Shown here: in pieces, positions 25,269 through 40,111 of the stretch
How the letters are laid out: each line of letters starts with the position of its first letter
Numbering within the stretch: the stretch's first letter is position 1
From: Dasyornis broadbenti
Taxonomy: Eukaryota > Chordata > Aves > Passeriformes > Dasyornithidae
DNA length: 64,000 nt
Direction: 5' to 3'
Assembly (NCBI GenBank): GCA_013397935.1
Contig: VZRN01004204.1
Coordinates: forward strand, 816,581-880,580
The notes under the pieces: generated by a model
Seen by the model: the letters and a program-made list of their open reading frames with translations, nothing else
The model's database searches: none
Told to the model about the DNA's origin: nothing
Program-made: the position numbers and the translations under genes

Positions 25269-28200
25269 AGAAGCCTGGATTATCTCCCTGTCCACAGAAT
25301 TGTCCTTCTGTCTTGATACAGAGCTGGGCAAAGGGGCAAAAGGCAGGAATCTTTTTGTAGAAAGTACTGCCTCCTCCATGGATAAATGATAGGTATCTTG
25401 CATGATTACTCAGTCTTCTAAATCCAAAGTACAGCTATATTTTGCACTGTGGGCTGGAGGGGGGCTGAAGAATGAGACTGAACTTCATTAGTAATGCTTA
25501 TGTGCAAACAGTTTATGAATCTCAGCAGGAGTTGCTATGAAAACAGTATGAAATAACACTGACAGTGACAAGGGCTGCATAAAACTCTGACACTTCCTCA
25601 GCCCTGCATTATTCCTTAAAGAGAAGGAAAAGTAGCCAAGGAAAAGAGTATATCTTTAATTTTGTGCTACAGGTGTAGACATAATATTGAGAAACTTTAA
25701 TCCTTTCAAGAGAGAAGAATGGGTTCTGCTTAAATTTAGTGTTCATCTGCTAGCTTTAGTGGCTTGTCTGGAGGAGGTAGGCTTGTCTCCTCTGATGCCA
25801 TCAGAAAAATTCGTTGCAAAAGCTGAGATGTCTCAAACAGATAAACTGTTTTATAGGAGCCCTTAACAGAGGGAAAGAGCTTTTGTTGCATTTTGCATCA
25901 GCGTTAAGTTGTTTTGAACATGTATCTTAACCTGACCTGCAACGCTGAAATTGTAAGAAGTGTTTCTCTAAGAGTCTGAAGAATCCCAAACATCTTTTTT
26001 TTGTGTTTGTTTGTTGGGCTTGGGGTTTTGTTTGTTTGTGTGGTTGGTGATGATGGTGTTTGTTGCTGTTATTTAATATTCTTTGCCAAGAGTTTGGTCA
26101 AAAATGGGAAGAAAACTTTGTAAAATGTGAGCCAGCCTGCTTTCATTAGCATCCAAAAGCTTAAATTTTAGGTTGATGATTTGCAGGCTTTTATTGCAAA
26201 TGATAAATAGGATTACATACTTCTCAACTGTGCACCAGAATCATAGTCAGTCTTGTTTCTCAGAGGATAAATGCAGTGTATTTCTTTCCCCAAGTGGGAG
26301 AACAGTGTAGCAATGGTGCTGGGGGCAGGTGGGACCTCCAGGGATTTACTCATCAGTTTTATCATGGAGAGAGCAAGGAAAGGGATGAAGACGAAGCCTG
26401 TTAAAGAGCCTACAGAAAGTATGTTTGGGGCATTTCATTTCAGTGATACAAACAGTTAGGGAAATGAGCACAACAGAAAAGGTCAAGGGCTTGACAGAGT
26501 CTGAGAGCTTTTTCAGGAGAGACTTCTTAAGGGCTTTGGTGGCTGGAAGGTAGGAGGGAAGGCAGCTCCACACATCTGCTGAACAATATGTGCTCGGGGA
26601 GTTCAAAGAAGAAGGGGAGGTGAAGAAGCAGCAGCAGGGGTGGGCCCTGGCATGAAATCCTAGGCACGGTGGAAACAGAGCTGAAACACTTGGTTTTTAA
26701 AGCTCCACTTCTGCTTACATGGAGCTGCTAATGGGCTGTTGTTTGTGTTTGCTTTTTTTTAAAAAAAAAAAACTTATTCCAAGAAGACTGTCTTGTTGCC
26801 AGCCTGACCTTACCGTCTGGAGAGGGAATTAAGGCAAGGCTCGCTCTGGCAGACACAGCTGGTGGTTCAGACAGGGCTTGCAGGAAAGGAAGCTCTTGGC
26901 TTTAGCTTTTTCATCTGCAAGGGCTTTGCTTCCCACCAGAGACCTTGGGTGCACACCAATTCTTTAAACTTAGCTGCATTATTAACAATACCAGAGAGTA
27001 AAAGAAGAGGAAGCAATCTTTACACCTGGCAAGCATGGTTCTGCGTGCTCTGAAATGGGCCTTTGGCACACAGTCACCTCCTGCTCTTAGAGCACTGGCA
27101 GACATCCACACACAGCACAGCAGGGGTTTTAGATTAGCCTTGAAATGGGATCTTTGGTATCCCTGCAGCAGCAGATATATGTGCAGTCTGTGCTTTCAGC
27201 TGCCTTTCCGTCTTTCCCTGGGAGGTGGCAGGGTGTTGGGTGAAGTTGCCTGCATCTCTCCTACTGGAGGGGTTTCTGGAGAGATGGAGAAACAGGTACA
27301 GTTCTGTCCATCACTGCCTACAGGACCAGGGGATGGATTCCATCTCCCCAAACTTTGGCTATAGTGTGGTATTATGCCTGAAAAGTGGTTTTTTAACGGC
27401 AGCTAAAAACATGTGAGAATTGGAGATTGGAAAATATTCCTAATGAGCAGGAAGAAAGATGTAACTGTTGGTAGTTATTTGCATTTTAGCTCTCAAAACA
27501 GCTTGATATCTGCACCACATACAGTTATCTGACTGGAGGGGATGTTTAGGGGTGGGTAACGGGTATTGGAGCTCGGGTAGTGGGAGAGCTGGAGAAGTGC
27601 AGGGTGACCAGGGCGCTGCTGCATGCGCCAGGCGATGTCTCCACTCATAAACACTTGAAGGGAAGGATTAATAAAACTGAAATTAATTGCTACTCTTACT
27701 GGATTAGCTGAACAGGTACACAATGCAAATGTTTCCCTCTCTGCAGAAACAAGCCCGTCATCTTGAAGACTGGGGAGCACAGGCAGAGAGAAGCTGCTGG
27801 GGCAGCAAAGGTGACAGTGACCCTGTCTCTGCTGAGCATCCTTTAGTGACCGGAGACTGATGGCGCCAGAATGTTTCTAGCATTACAGGAGCTGAGGTCA
27901 AATCTCTTTGGTGCTCATCTGAATAAAAAAAAAACCACAAACAAACAAACAAAAAACATTTGTCACTTATTTCTGGTGCCAAGAGAACTTTCTTCCTCCA
28001 TACATGTATATTCAGATGATAGTTCCTTTATTTTCCTGTAGGGAAGCTATTATATGGGCATCATAATGGTAAAGAGTTTTAGTTTTGTTTTTAATTATCT
28101 TTGTTTTCTCGTTACCGCCATAAAATTCATTATTTCTTCCCCAGCTTTTTACGTCTCCCTTCTGAAGACAGATGCTCTTTATTGGTGCACTGTTTTTCTC

Positions 28201-31200
28201 CTCCCCCTTTATACATTTCTATCACTATTTCCAGTTTCAGTGAACAAGGTTGATTCTATCTAGAGCAGGTGCAGAGGACTGGAGAGTTGCAATGAAAATT
28301 TGCCTTTTAATGCTTCATGATTGAAAATTTGCTTGTCAATACAACACAGATTTCTTAGCATTGTAGCCAGTTCTCAACAATGCCTGGGCTGGAATTCAGT
28401 TTAGAAAAGATGGAAACAAATGTCTTCTCTCCTTTCTGCTCAGGTTTACAGTCCTTTCACAAGCTACCAGTCACTGTATTACATTTCCAACCTGTGTGGC
28501 ATCCTGGAAATATTTGAAGAAAAAGAATCATGTGATTAGACCAGCTATTGGAACGTTGCCAATAAAGTGTAAATGGTAAATCAGCTCTCCAGACAAAGCC
28601 TCTGTGGAGCAGAGCCTGCTGCTCAAAGCACTGGCATGGTGCTCGTACTTGCCTCTTTAGCTGATGTGATGTTGTCTTGGTTGCTGGTGTTTTTCTTTTC
28701 TGGATCTGTTTTTCTCTAGTGTTGTTTTTTTATGAGAGAGATCTTAATCAATTGAAACGTGGAATAGTAGCATCAGTCATCATTATTTTCCTTTCTTTTT
28801 AAAAACAAATATTTCACTCTTGGCTTTTTTCTTTTTCTAATTAAGGTTCAGTCATTTATCAGCAGTTTTCATGATGCTCAGCTTCAGTTATTTTGGAAGT
28901 GCTTGAGGTTTTTCTGTGAACACAAGAATATCTTGTTCTGTGCTCAGTAATCACCACCAACGGCTACTGCATTGTTTGGTCCTGGATGAAAAATATTCCT
29001 ATTCAATGACCCTTAAATACTTAGACAATTCTGAGCAATGAAATGAGAAGCAGACCTTCCTGCCACTCTTTTAATACAGTGCAACATTTTTCCAAGGAGC
29101 CAACAGCAGTTAGATACCCACGGGCTTCGTACTGCAATTTATTTATTTTACTCCAGGTAACTCTTTAATCTTCTTTTAGTGCTTCAGACACAACTCCAAG
29201 CCCAATGTGAAGTGATGGAGTCTGCCTCTAAGGGAACTTGCATCAAGGCAAAGAACTGATTTTATTGATGGTGGTGTCTTAAAGTGAAAAATGACAAGTC
29301 ACTTTTAATCATCCATTTTTTTTCTCGCCTACTTGCGTGGAAATGTTTTCTATTTGTAAAGTGTATTTTTTGTGCTATATAGCGCTTTATTCTACTGAAA
29401 AATTTCCATAACCTCTGGTGTTTAAATCATTATTAATGTATTTCTCTGTACTGTCCATGGGGAAAGAAAAGTACAAATTGTTAGTGGGATTTGAATGGAG
29501 ATGTATGTAGTTCATTAGGCATCTGTTTTGAAAATCAAGCTGTTCACAGGAGGGCTTGCACAGCTCTTGGCTTTGGGTCTTCTCCCCAGGGCAAGATGGG
29601 GAGTTGGTATATAAATACTGTTTATGTGTGTATTTTCCTGTTCTCTACCCTTTAAATCTCCGTATGAACAGCCTGCTCCTCTGCTCTGCATGTGTTCTGT
29701 GTCATCTGGTGCTGACCAGGGCAATCCAGGAAGAGTGGAGCTTTTGAATCCGCTGCTCTGAGTGGGGGTACCTGTGCCCAAATGTGTGTTCCAAGGTGGG
29801 GGAATGTCTGCCCTGCTTCCTCACACTGAAGTTGGAATCCACCTCAGAAGTGTGTCTTCAAGCAGTGATATATCAGTATTTCAAAAGGCAGTGTACTGCC
29901 TAGGATTTAGACAACGGAGTTATGTCCTTGTCCCTGTATGTCAGATTTTTCCACCAGAAAGATGACAGAATTATATTCTCAGCCAGAATTCTGAGGGAAA
30001 ATCAGCACAAGAACATGTGAGCACAAAAATTAAATGCCTTCAGAACCACCAGAATGTTTTGCTGTGAAAAATTAATCACCTCTGCTGGGGAATAACTCCC
30101 GGTACATGTGAGGAAATTTCCAGTAGCTGTGGGAGTAGAATAGCACAAACACAATCCAGCAGAGACCTCTTAAGTATAAGCACAGCAGAAGAACTTCAGA
30201 GAAGGTGATCCTATAAGAAATTGTGGGTGCAGGTTTCTGTCAAGAGATGAAAGCAAACCTCTCAGGAGATGGACTGCTTTGTGGGGACAGGAAAGCAAAA
30301 CCATTTTTGCCCCCTCTTGCTCCTTGCCTTCCTGAACAAGCACTGTCATTTCCTGGGCTTCTCCATCGCACTTGTATTAAGTTTATCCATAAATTGCTTA
30401 AATTGCTCCTTTTCTGATCCATAGAGGCACTATGACTACTATCAGGTACCAACTCAAGTGTCTCCATAAGCTGGAATTGGACACAGAGTTTGGAAAGACT
30501 CTGTACCTGGGGGAAGGGGCCACCCTCCCTGAGGTGTATGAGAAATGCAGATTCAGGCATGGCAATACACACTCAGATTTGAAGTTACCAGATGGTAAGA
30601 GGGTGATGAAAGGAAGTCCAAAGAGGATCTTTCTCTTCTAGATGCATCCCTGCCTTGGCTGGTGTATAAATTTTCAGTGAAGAATAGCACTTTTGTTGTC
30701 TTTTGGCACTTAAATTGTTTATCTTGATGCATTGTAGTAGAGCTTTCATTCTCAAACCAGAAAAGGAAGCGACGTCGGTTCTTGTAGGACAGAAAGTTTC
30801 TGCTTTTAAAAGATTTTAGATTAATAACTGTATTTATCCACCTTCTGTTTGTTTGCTTCATTTTTCTTCTTCCCATCCTTTTTGTAACTATGCTATTGGA
30901 AATGTTATTACTGAAGGTAAACATCAGTGCAAATACTAATGCACTTGTATTTCCTGATGCCTGACGAAGGAAAGCTTTCTTCCTTCTGTTTTTAAAGAAA
31001 TCCTATTTATTTTAGTAACTAATTTTAGGCTCATTTCCTTCATGCCATTCCCAGTTATTGGCTGCTGTTCAGGAGGGCATATTTGCCATATTTGTATATT
31101 TCCATAGCAACGTGGTCAGCTTGTGTTTTAATTCTAAGTGTTAATAATGTTATTAATTGTTGACTGGCTGTGTATACAGGTTTCAGCCTACTCAAACTTC

Positions 31201-33728
31201 AAAATTCTCTTGTGCTAGGTGCTGTGCAGTCATAAATATGTTTCATGCCCCGAATCCCTTCTAATAGCTCCTTTGGGTTACTGTACTGGTGAGTGATACC
31301 TAAATTTGCTTATTGCTTTTGTTTATTTCAGAGAGATTTCTTGAAGAGCCAGGAGCTACACTATTCCCAGGAATCAGGTGATGGCAGATGTTTACTTTTC
31401 ACAGTACTTGAAGGCAAATCTGCGTTACCACATGCTGTTGTATTGTAACACTTGGAAAAGCAAGGAATACGTTGTACCAGTCTGTGCGCACAGTGAAGGG
31501 AAATGTTCAAAAAGTTCATGATCACCTGGTTTCATTTATTGAAGCTCAATGGATTTTATGTAATATATTAAATGTCAAGTGTAAACAAAGCTGCAGAGCT
31601 TTTCTTCAGGAACTCAAGGTTTTGTCTCTCCTGGGAAGCTGGATGCTCAGTGTCTCCGAGGAAAGGGAGGTGTTGCAGAGCTTGGTGATCCCTCCCTTGG
31701 AGATACTGGTCACCTGTCTGCTGATAAGCGTTCCTGCTCTCCGCCTACAGCAGACACTGACACTCTGGGTTATTGTTGCCTGGTTAAGGCTTCTCCTACT
31801 TCAGATTGAGAAAAATATGTTCATGCAACATTTATGGAAAGGCCTCAAATCCAAATGTCTTCTGTGTGCCTGAAGCAGATAACTTAGGTCTTTGTGAAAC
31901 AGAAGAGTATAGATATTAAACAAGAATTTGCAAATATTCTTGCTTTCCAAGGTAAAGATTTTGCTGGCCTCTTATCTTTTGGTGGCTTTTTCAGTTAGAG
32001 TATTTTTTCCTGTTCTCCAGCTTGTATATAGGGGCTACAAACTCCCACTGGTACGCATGGCATGACATGAAGAATTGTTGCATTACCAAAGGGCTGCTGA
32101 CCAAAAATTGAGTTTGCATAATCAAAACTCTGCTAGGTGTTCCAGAGACAGCAGCTTTCCCTATCTTTTCCTATGCTGCAGGCAAATCTTCACAGATAAG
32201 TTTGTTTATGGAAGAGGAAAGAACCATTGCTGCCTTCCACCCCTCAGGCAGGATTCCTGAAAAAGCAAAAGGCGTTCATGCCTGATCCCTCTGTTTGTCC
32301 TTTATATTCATCAAGGTGGCCTTTGGAGCGCCTCCAGCATACTCCTACTAGTGTAGGACTCCAAGGAGAAGGCATGTGAGAAGAATGAGTAAGACTGGGA
32401 TGGGAAAGTGTCACATACAGATGTCAAATCTCTGCTGCTCCATGGTCCCTTGGTGGTCCTTACTGGTTGTCACAGGTTAGAATGAGCCTGGATTGCCCTG
32501 ACTTTTTGCCAGGGCCAGGACTGCAGCCAGTAGCTGAAGGCTGACCCTGAAACTCTCGCTGTACTTTTGCTAAGACAATGTTTAGTCAGGATCAGATCTA
32601 GCTCCTGCACCTTCCCCTGGAGAACAGCACAGGGAAACCTTGCCAAGGAGGGATTAGCCAAGGGGTTGGAGGTGCAGAAATAAAAAGAGTTTAGTGCAGG
32701 TTAATATAAGCATATTTAATCCTTGAATCTCCTCTCAGCATTCATCATTTCCATCTGTAAGACATGCTGCTGCTGCTGTCAGGGTTGATCCTTGTCCAGC
32801 TGGCTGTTGCTACTTATGCACAAGATGCCAGACCTTCCCAGAAGCTAGGATCATTAATGCTGTGAATCAACAGCCTCAGCTGGCTCCAGCACTGGGCTTT
32901 GTTTCAGGGGCCTTTGTGTGTGCACAGTTTCTCTTTTCTTGCTCACCTTGAGAAATGCAGCAGGGTTTACACTGTTGTGCTTACCCTTTTCGCCATGTGA
33001 TGTTTGATTTGTTACCTGTTTTTCTGTTTTAATTGGCATCTGTAGCACATCCATGAATGCTACAGGAATATGTGAATGCTTGTTTCCACTTGCCAGTAAA
33101 TTTGCATCTCGTGCATCTGTGCTATTTAATTTCTGGGGGTAAGCGATGCTGCCTTTTGTCCTGTGTTTATGAAGCACTGTAGCTGTACAGAATAAGGTGT
33201 TCAGGCCCTTGAAGTTTGCTGCAGGACCTGTTTTTCTGTTATACTATCACACAGAGGCCTCAGGGTGGGATTTCTGGATATTGTGGCAGATTCTTCCTTG
33301 AGCTGCTGCTCCAGGGTGGATATTGTCATCTTCTAAGCATGTTCTGTAATCTGTGTGTTTAAATACAGTGCTTTGCACTGAAACCTGTTAAAATGAAAAT
33401 TTCATCCCTCTCAGATTGTCTCTGTCATTTTCTATGACTGCTTGTCTGTCTTAATATTTTCATTCTACTCATCTTTGTCATTTGAAAATCTGATAATCAA
33501 AGTTTTTAAAAGTACTTCTGGATCATTAATGAACACTATTGAGTTGTATCAGATCTAATTTACTTCAATACAAAAAAAAATCTCTAGAAACAATGTGATT
33601 TCAATTATGGTTGTTTAATAAATTTGTGTCTGTCAGTCTGTCAATTCAAATCCATTTATTTGAGCCAGTTTTTATCAGAACACACTGCAAAGATTACCTG
33701 AATACTTCAGCAAGGTCTGTGTATACTG

Positions 33729-33750
33729 CACTACACTACACTACACTACA
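33729..33750. repeat. (CACTA)n microsatellite
   Basis: CACTA repeats about 4.4 times without interruption. It may be polymorphic. Confidence 0.9.
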
Positions 33751-34663
33751 TACCTGTAGTTTTCTTGATTAAACAAACCATAGATCCTCAAGGATGTTTT
33801 CCATAAAACTCTGTTGATGGCATTAATTACATCCTTCACTGACTATCAGTGGAAATTTTTTTTATTTTCCCCATTATTTTGCTTGGGACTGATGTTAACT
33901 TAATTTTCCTAGGTCGTGTTCCTTTTTCTTTTTGAATTTTTGGATGGGAAAATTCACTAAATTTGCATGCCAAAATTAATGTATAAAGTATTTTTTTGAA
34001 TTTCTGTCCCATGTGGTATCCCCAGGTGTAACTTGTTTCACTACTTACGTGAGTTTTTGCTTCTCCTGAAAACAGTACAAATGAATGCTGTTGCTTGATA
34101 GTCAAACAATAGATTAATGTTTGTTTATTTGTTTAAAATTACATCTGCTGGAGAAAGTTCACTCCATTCTCTTTTGAAACCAAAAGTTAAACTCTTTGTC
34201 AGCTAGACAATTGGTTCTCTCCCTTTTTTGTATGCTCATACTGTTTTCTTAAGTAGTTCTTTGACAGAAGTTGTCAGGAAAAGAATACTGTCAGGGAAAA
34301 AAATTAGGGACACTGTAGGGTCAGCAATAGCTGCCTTAATTTGCAGGGGGAAAAGAAAAAGTATTCTGTTCCTTTTAAATCAGCGATATTTTTGCAGATG
34401 AAAATACATGCATTTTAACAGTTTTCTCTGTCTTTTGGTCACCAAAAAGATTACTTTTTTATTCTCAAATTTAAGAACCTATAACATTAATGTATACATG
34501 GCTTTGCACTGCCTGTTGATTGTGCTGCCAATGGAAGTCTCTGGTCTCTGAGACATTGGGCTGCTCCTGACTCGAGGTCATGTTATACATCAACAAATAC
34601 AGACTAATCAAACTGTGGCTCATTGGAAACTGAGAAGGAGTTTCAAAATTTCCCTCAACTCTT

Positions 34664-34705
34664 GTCTTTTTATTTATTTTTTTTCTTTTTTTTTTTTATT
34701 TTAAT
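34664..34705. repeat. T-rich low-complexity tract
   Basis: A T-dominated run with interspersed A and C, ending in TTTTAATAAAAG. Confidence 0.85.
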
Positions 34706-35718
34706 AAAAGGTGAAAAAGTATTAGTACTTACACTATTTAATTTGTTCTGCTCCAGCTCTTCAGCTATAAGTTGCTGTAATTGCGTGTGAGAATTGAAGT
34801 CTCTCGTGCTTGTATTAATATGATTTTTCACGTTAGTTTTTTTATTCCTAACAAACTGGTACATGCAGAAAAGAAACTAGATCATAGTTCTAAAAGCATA
34901 ATCTGAAATTTGCAGAACAGGGATGCTATAATTTGCAAACAATCTTAATCTTTCTCTTTATTTCCTAACAGTAACTATAATTTGAGAACGGTTTGTAGCA
35001 TCATTGGCATGCAAATATACCTACTAGAGAAATTTAAAAGGTACTTAATGAATAGAGCTTGACTGATTTTTATACTCTTCAGGTTTCTTGGACAATTTAC
35101 AAATGATGAGAAGGTTTGTCAAAATATGATGGAGGTGTGTCTTTAGGTTCTGGAATTTAATCCTCCTTAGTGATTTTTCCCCCTGGTCTGACTGATTCCG
35201 TGTTTGAGTATACTCTGTACAGTGAGGAACCTCTTCCTTTGAGCCAAAACTCATCAGAGTCCATTCCAACATTTGCCAAGACCTTCAGGTGATGCTCTGT
35301 TTTCCTCCAAATGCTTTTAAAGGTTAGTAAGAGTCTTGTTGGCTATGATACAGAGATTTATTTCCTCTGCAGATCAGGAAAACATTCAGGGTATTCAGTG
35401 TATCTGCTGCATGTGAGAGCCTTACTGAGTTTTCATGCCCCTTCCACAATCCTCCTTTGCATTCTTCAAATACTCAGTTTGCAATAAATTGGAAAAAGTT
35501 CACAGGTCTTTGGGCCCGGAGCACTGCAAAACTTCTTGGGTCCAACGTATCCCTGTATTCAAGAGGGATGTCCTTGCTGCCTTTGTCATTTAGATCCATC
35601 TTCTGGTGTTTTACAGTTCCTAACTGGATCATCCAATTTCATATGGATCTGAGAAAGAGCGTGAGGCTGCTTAATGCCTGGGAATTAAAAAAAAATCCAC
35701 GAGGTAGAGTGACAATAT

Positions 35719-35767
35719 AAAAAAAAAAAAAGAAAAAGGAAAAAGAAAGAAAAGAAAAAGAAAAAAA
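35719..35767. repeat. A/G-only purine tract
   Basis: About 49 bases of uninterrupted purines, mostly A with single or double G. It could be a poly(A)-like microsatellite. Confidence 0.9.
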
Positions 35768-35869
35768 CCCAACCAACTAAGCCATTGCCTTGGCTTGTAC
35801 TTTATCTCACTACTACCAGCTCTTTTTATACTCAGATTAGGCAGGCAGCATGTTGACACAGCCCAGACT

Positions 35870-37025
35870 GCACGTTCTTACATGAAAAAGCAGCATTTTT
35901 AATTAAACACACTTGCCGCTTTTTTCATAGTGACAAGCCTGCTGCAGTTTACACTGTTATTCATTCTATTGAAAACTGAATTTCTTATCTTTTTTTTTTC
36001 CCAACCAAGAGCTTTCATTCTCAAATTCCTAATTTTCTTTAGCTGCAGTATTTGCCGTAGTTCACAAGAACAGTGTCATATTAAGTTTCCTTAATTATCC
36101 CTAGAAATTATGTGTCTGGTGATTTTTCATTTCACCCATTGCAGCGAGTTGCTGGTCTAATGACCTCCCCTCTCCTCCCCTCTCCAGCCTAAGGTACACA
36201 CATAATCTAGTGAATTTAACCAATTGAGTTACATCAAAATATTAAGAATTGCAAATATCTTTTAAAAGATTATTATAATTATATTACAGCCAGATAGTCA
36301 ATTAAACTATTAATAGGAGCAATGAAACGGGAGAAGAAATACCCCACCCTAATCCCCCTTTTTTATCCCACAATGTTGGTAAGTAAAGATTTAGCAAGCA
36401 AGTTGAAACATGGGCAGAATGTTTGTGTCCTTCTGTGTATTCCAGCCTTTTAGCTACTGTTTAGGGATTAACAATGAAAGCAATGTCTCCTTCGATTTAT
36501 TGTCTTTAAATTATTTTAACTCTTTCTTGGAAACATTTTAATATGAGAGTAATATTACCAGTCCCTTTCGGCGTTTTGTAATGAAGTAAACAAACCCAAA
36601 GACCCCTCTCAGCTGTGCAAAGGCTTTTGAGAAAAACATTTTGTAGGCTATCTGACAGCCAGGGTAACTTGAAATGCCAGGATTAATTTTTCTTGGAAAA
36701 TCTGGAGTAAATGCATTGCAAAGTTGTTCATGTAATGTAAGCGTGCTTCTGGCCTTAAAAGTAAATCCAAGCCCAAAACAGCATTGATAAATCATAGTCC
36801 ACAGGCATCTGTGTCAACAGGGAGGCATAGCTGAGCAAAAATGCATTTGCAACTTCTCTCCTTACCTCTAATTTATATAATTTAACAAATGTTTACTAGA
36901 GTTTTAATGTATATAGTAAATCATGCCAAAGATGCCTATGGAGCTAATTTTCTAAGGCAATTGGAAATTAATATTTCATTTAGTCCTTTGTTATATCACT
37001 ACTCAAAATAGCATCTCCAAATTGC
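35870..37025. promoter_or_regulatory. Candidate conserved non-coding block
   Basis: The stretch is repeat-free and AT-rich, with many TAATTA-like, ATTTGCAT-like and GATAA-like words, and includes a 10-bp tandem TCCCCTCTCC pair (36166-36185). It resembles the texture of developmental enhancers between genes. I cannot see conservation, so this is only a pointer. Confidence 0.2.
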
Positions 37026-40000
37026 CATGGAAATATGGAGGAAATCATCACCAAAGGCACTGGGTGATGTTCCTGCTGGAAAGAGCTTCTTGCTTAGGGA
37101 TCCAGGCACCTCCTGGCTTCAGGGGTGTTACATCCCAGCTGCGTTCACTGGCTCCAGCATCTCTGAGCAATTACTGATGGTATTCACCATGTGCCTTCTC
37201 CAGGCACTTGCAATTGTCTTTGTCTGGGGGCACTGTACCGTCAAAACCTTTCCAGGAGAACAGACTGTGGTCAGGCACTCAGGTGCTCATCACGGGGGCT
37301 GTTTTCTGAGTATAAGCAGTGGGACCCTCTTCTCTTGTTGGCTACAGGAAGAGTGTGCTATCCTTTCTTAGGCTGCAAGAGTTCCCATCTGGTAGGGAGA
37401 GATTGAGCACCACGGTGTGAATTGGGGCAGACATTTCCTGAGAAAGGCCATTTCCCAGTCCTACTCCTCCCACCTGTTAAGTCAGCCGAAACTTTGAGAC
37501 TTCGAGGTCTGGCTTTTCAGGGCTTCTTCCTTACACTTTCAATTTTCACTTAAAGAGGAGATGGGATAGTAGTATCCACTGGATGCAGAAGAAGAGCTGT
37601 CATTCTGCCTGTGTCACTGGTTTTGGTTTTAATTTGGTTTTGTGATTTCAGAGGCAGCTCAGTCTTGACCTCTGCTTAGGCTCAGTGCATAATTACATTG
37701 TCTCTGCTGTCTGCACTGGCTGACACTGTCCTAGAAATTGTTTAAATGGCTGCAATCCAACTTCCCTGGACCTCTTGAGTATTTTCTGATGAATTATTGT
37801 TCTACACCCTGAACTGACCAAAGCTAGCCTTTGGTTAAGAGCCTTACTGATATTTTTTTATCTTAAATACCTCTGGAAAAGACTGGGTATACCCCTAGGA
37901 GTGGGGGTTTTTCCAGTTCTTTTGAGGCACTGGTGCCGTGGTCTTGCCACTGGCCAAGTTCTACCTGCTGGTGAGAGCAGTTTTCTGAGCTGCTGGAGAG
38001 TGCACAAGAGGACAACAAAGGAAAATCACATGGCCTCACTGTTTCCTCTCTGAAGCAGGGTCTACTTTGCCAGTCTTTGGTAAAGTATTTCCACCTAGCC
38101 CACTAAGATGCTCAGAGAGCAAAAACAATAAATGGTAGGTGCCAGGGATGGTGGGAGAGGGAGGAACTCTGCTCCAGCTGCCTGCTTGACCTCATTCCCA
38201 GAACTTGTGCTTTAAACAGCAAAATAATATTAATCTTAGCCATCACCCAGAGAGGATGCCCACCAGCAGATTTGCAGCTGCTGCTTGGGGAGCACAGGAA
38301 GGAACACAATTCCCCAGTCACCTTTGCACCTATGAAGCCAATTTTCATTGAGAGACAACTGAGCAGGAAGGTGAAATTCTTCAGGGATAGGGAACAGTCA
38401 GAAAAAGCAAGGAAAGCAGCAGCGTGCCTGTTGGTGATCCCTGTAGAGGTTTACCAAACCAGCCTCTTCTTAAGGGAAAACCCATTGATTAAATTCATTC
38501 TCTTCCTCCTTCTTTGCTTTGCTATTGATCGCTGCAGGTGATGTATTTTAAATTAATACATTATTTGAGTGAAAACAGTGATGGACCAGAGCTGGAGTTC
38601 TTTCTGCTCCCGCTTCAGATATTGTTGTAAAGATTCTTGCATTGACTGATTTTTGCAAAACTGTGGTTCTTTCTTGTGCAGATCTTAAGGCTGCAGTTAC
38701 TTCAGGCTGTTTTGGAACTAAAGCAAGCTGCAATACAGCTATACCCAGCATCCTTATTACTATTTTATCCACCAGCAGAAAAGCAATGTCCTCAACTAAA
38801 CTTTTATTCTAGAGAACAGTACCACATGGAGATCACTGAACAGCCAGGAGCCACTGTTTATGAGACATTATTTGATTCTTTTAATTTGATTTCTTCCATT
38901 TCAAGCAGAAATCTGTGAACCAGAAATCAAAGAAAATTTTATTTCAGAAGGACCTGAATGCAATATATTTGAAGCAAAATATTTTACTCAGCAGCTGCTC
39001 CAGAGGATGATAATATTCCTGTTGCTGGCCACAAGGTCTGCGAAGTAACGAGGGAGTCCCTGGTGTGTCTGTCCCATGGGCAGCTCTGCTGTACAAATTG
39101 CTTCAGAGCAGCCCAAAACTTCTAGCTCCTCCATCCCAGCACTCTCATGGTAATACTGGCATTTTTAGGAGCCCTATATCCGCCTCTTTCAGGATGTTAT
39201 TACTCTAGAGGCTGGAGCAGAGTGTGGTCAGGTTCTGAACCTTGAATTTGTTACCAAGGTACCCCGGGACCCAGAAGAGTATTCAAGAAATCAAAATCTC
39301 AAACTGGACAGAAGTGAAATATCAGACTTACATTCTGCATTACTCGTTGTAAGGTTTCTGCAGACAGCATTTTAAATTATTTAGCTTGGAACAGAATATG
39401 GGTGCCACAAATGGGGAATGCTTACACAGTCTTAGACATACCAGGCATAACTTTTTATTTGCAGAAAGATTTATAAAACCAGTTACCTCCAAACATGGCA
39501 CAGCAGTATTGACTCTGAATAGTTCCAGCTCACGCCTAGCAGCGTGGACTTTGATTTAAAACGTAATTCTGAAGAATGGTTTAATTTGGGTTTCCCCTTC
39601 CCGTAGCTAGGCTGCAGCTACCTGACAAAAATATTCCTGAAGTAGATGTCACTACTCACAGTCCCTGTATTCTCACTGCAAATTATTTGCCTTTGTCTAT
39701 TGTAAGGGTGGTAAAAAACCATCGGAAATGGTATGAACGTTTTCTTACAATAGCATTGTACATCTAATTCCTCTCTTCCTGGTGACATTTTCAGATGTGT
39801 AAAGTGGCTGGATCTTTTCCAGGCCATTCCATACAGCTTAGAGAAATCTTTCCAGCAGTTCATTACTGAGTTACAATAAGCACAGTGCACTGATTAGACT
39901 AATAGTTGGCTTGTACTATAACTTACAGGCTTTCCTACTTTAATTTAGATGCATGCAATATGGAGTGTAGCAGCCACACAATTACATAAATTCTTTCTTA

Positions 40001-40078
40001 GAAATTACCCAGCGGGGACGAATGATCTCCATTCAAATTTTCTGTTGAAAATTACAAATATATGGGAACTGCAGTTTT

Positions 40079-40111
40079 CGTTTCTTTTTTCTTTTTTTTT
40101 TCCCCCCACAG
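40079..40111 (+). other. Strong splice-acceptor-like pyrimidine tract
   Basis: A near-pure pyrimidine run of about 30 bases ends in CACAG at 40111. A donor-like GTAAGC follows at 40127, which would define a 15-nt exon. There is no evidence that it is used. Low-complexity T-runs produce such sites by chance. Confidence 0.2.

Larger units (their letters stand above)
25269..35700. other. Intergenic region, no gene seen
   Basis: Only chance frames of up to about 133 codons are present. Low-complexity items are a TTTG/TTGG-rich run (about 25996-26062), a T8A12 self-complementary run (26753-26772), AAAC repeats (about 27925-27958), a (CACTA)n run (33729-33750) and a T-rich tract (about 34664-34705). 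I recognised no transposon apart from the CR1 just upstream. Confidence 0.7.

Noticed and set aside
24996..25403. Antisense 135-codon frame
   Set aside because: It is mostly the reverse complement of a CR1 fragment (25088-25268).
26753..26772. T8A12 as a retrotransposon junction
   Set aside because: No element body or target-site duplication on either side. It looks like simple A/T low complexity.
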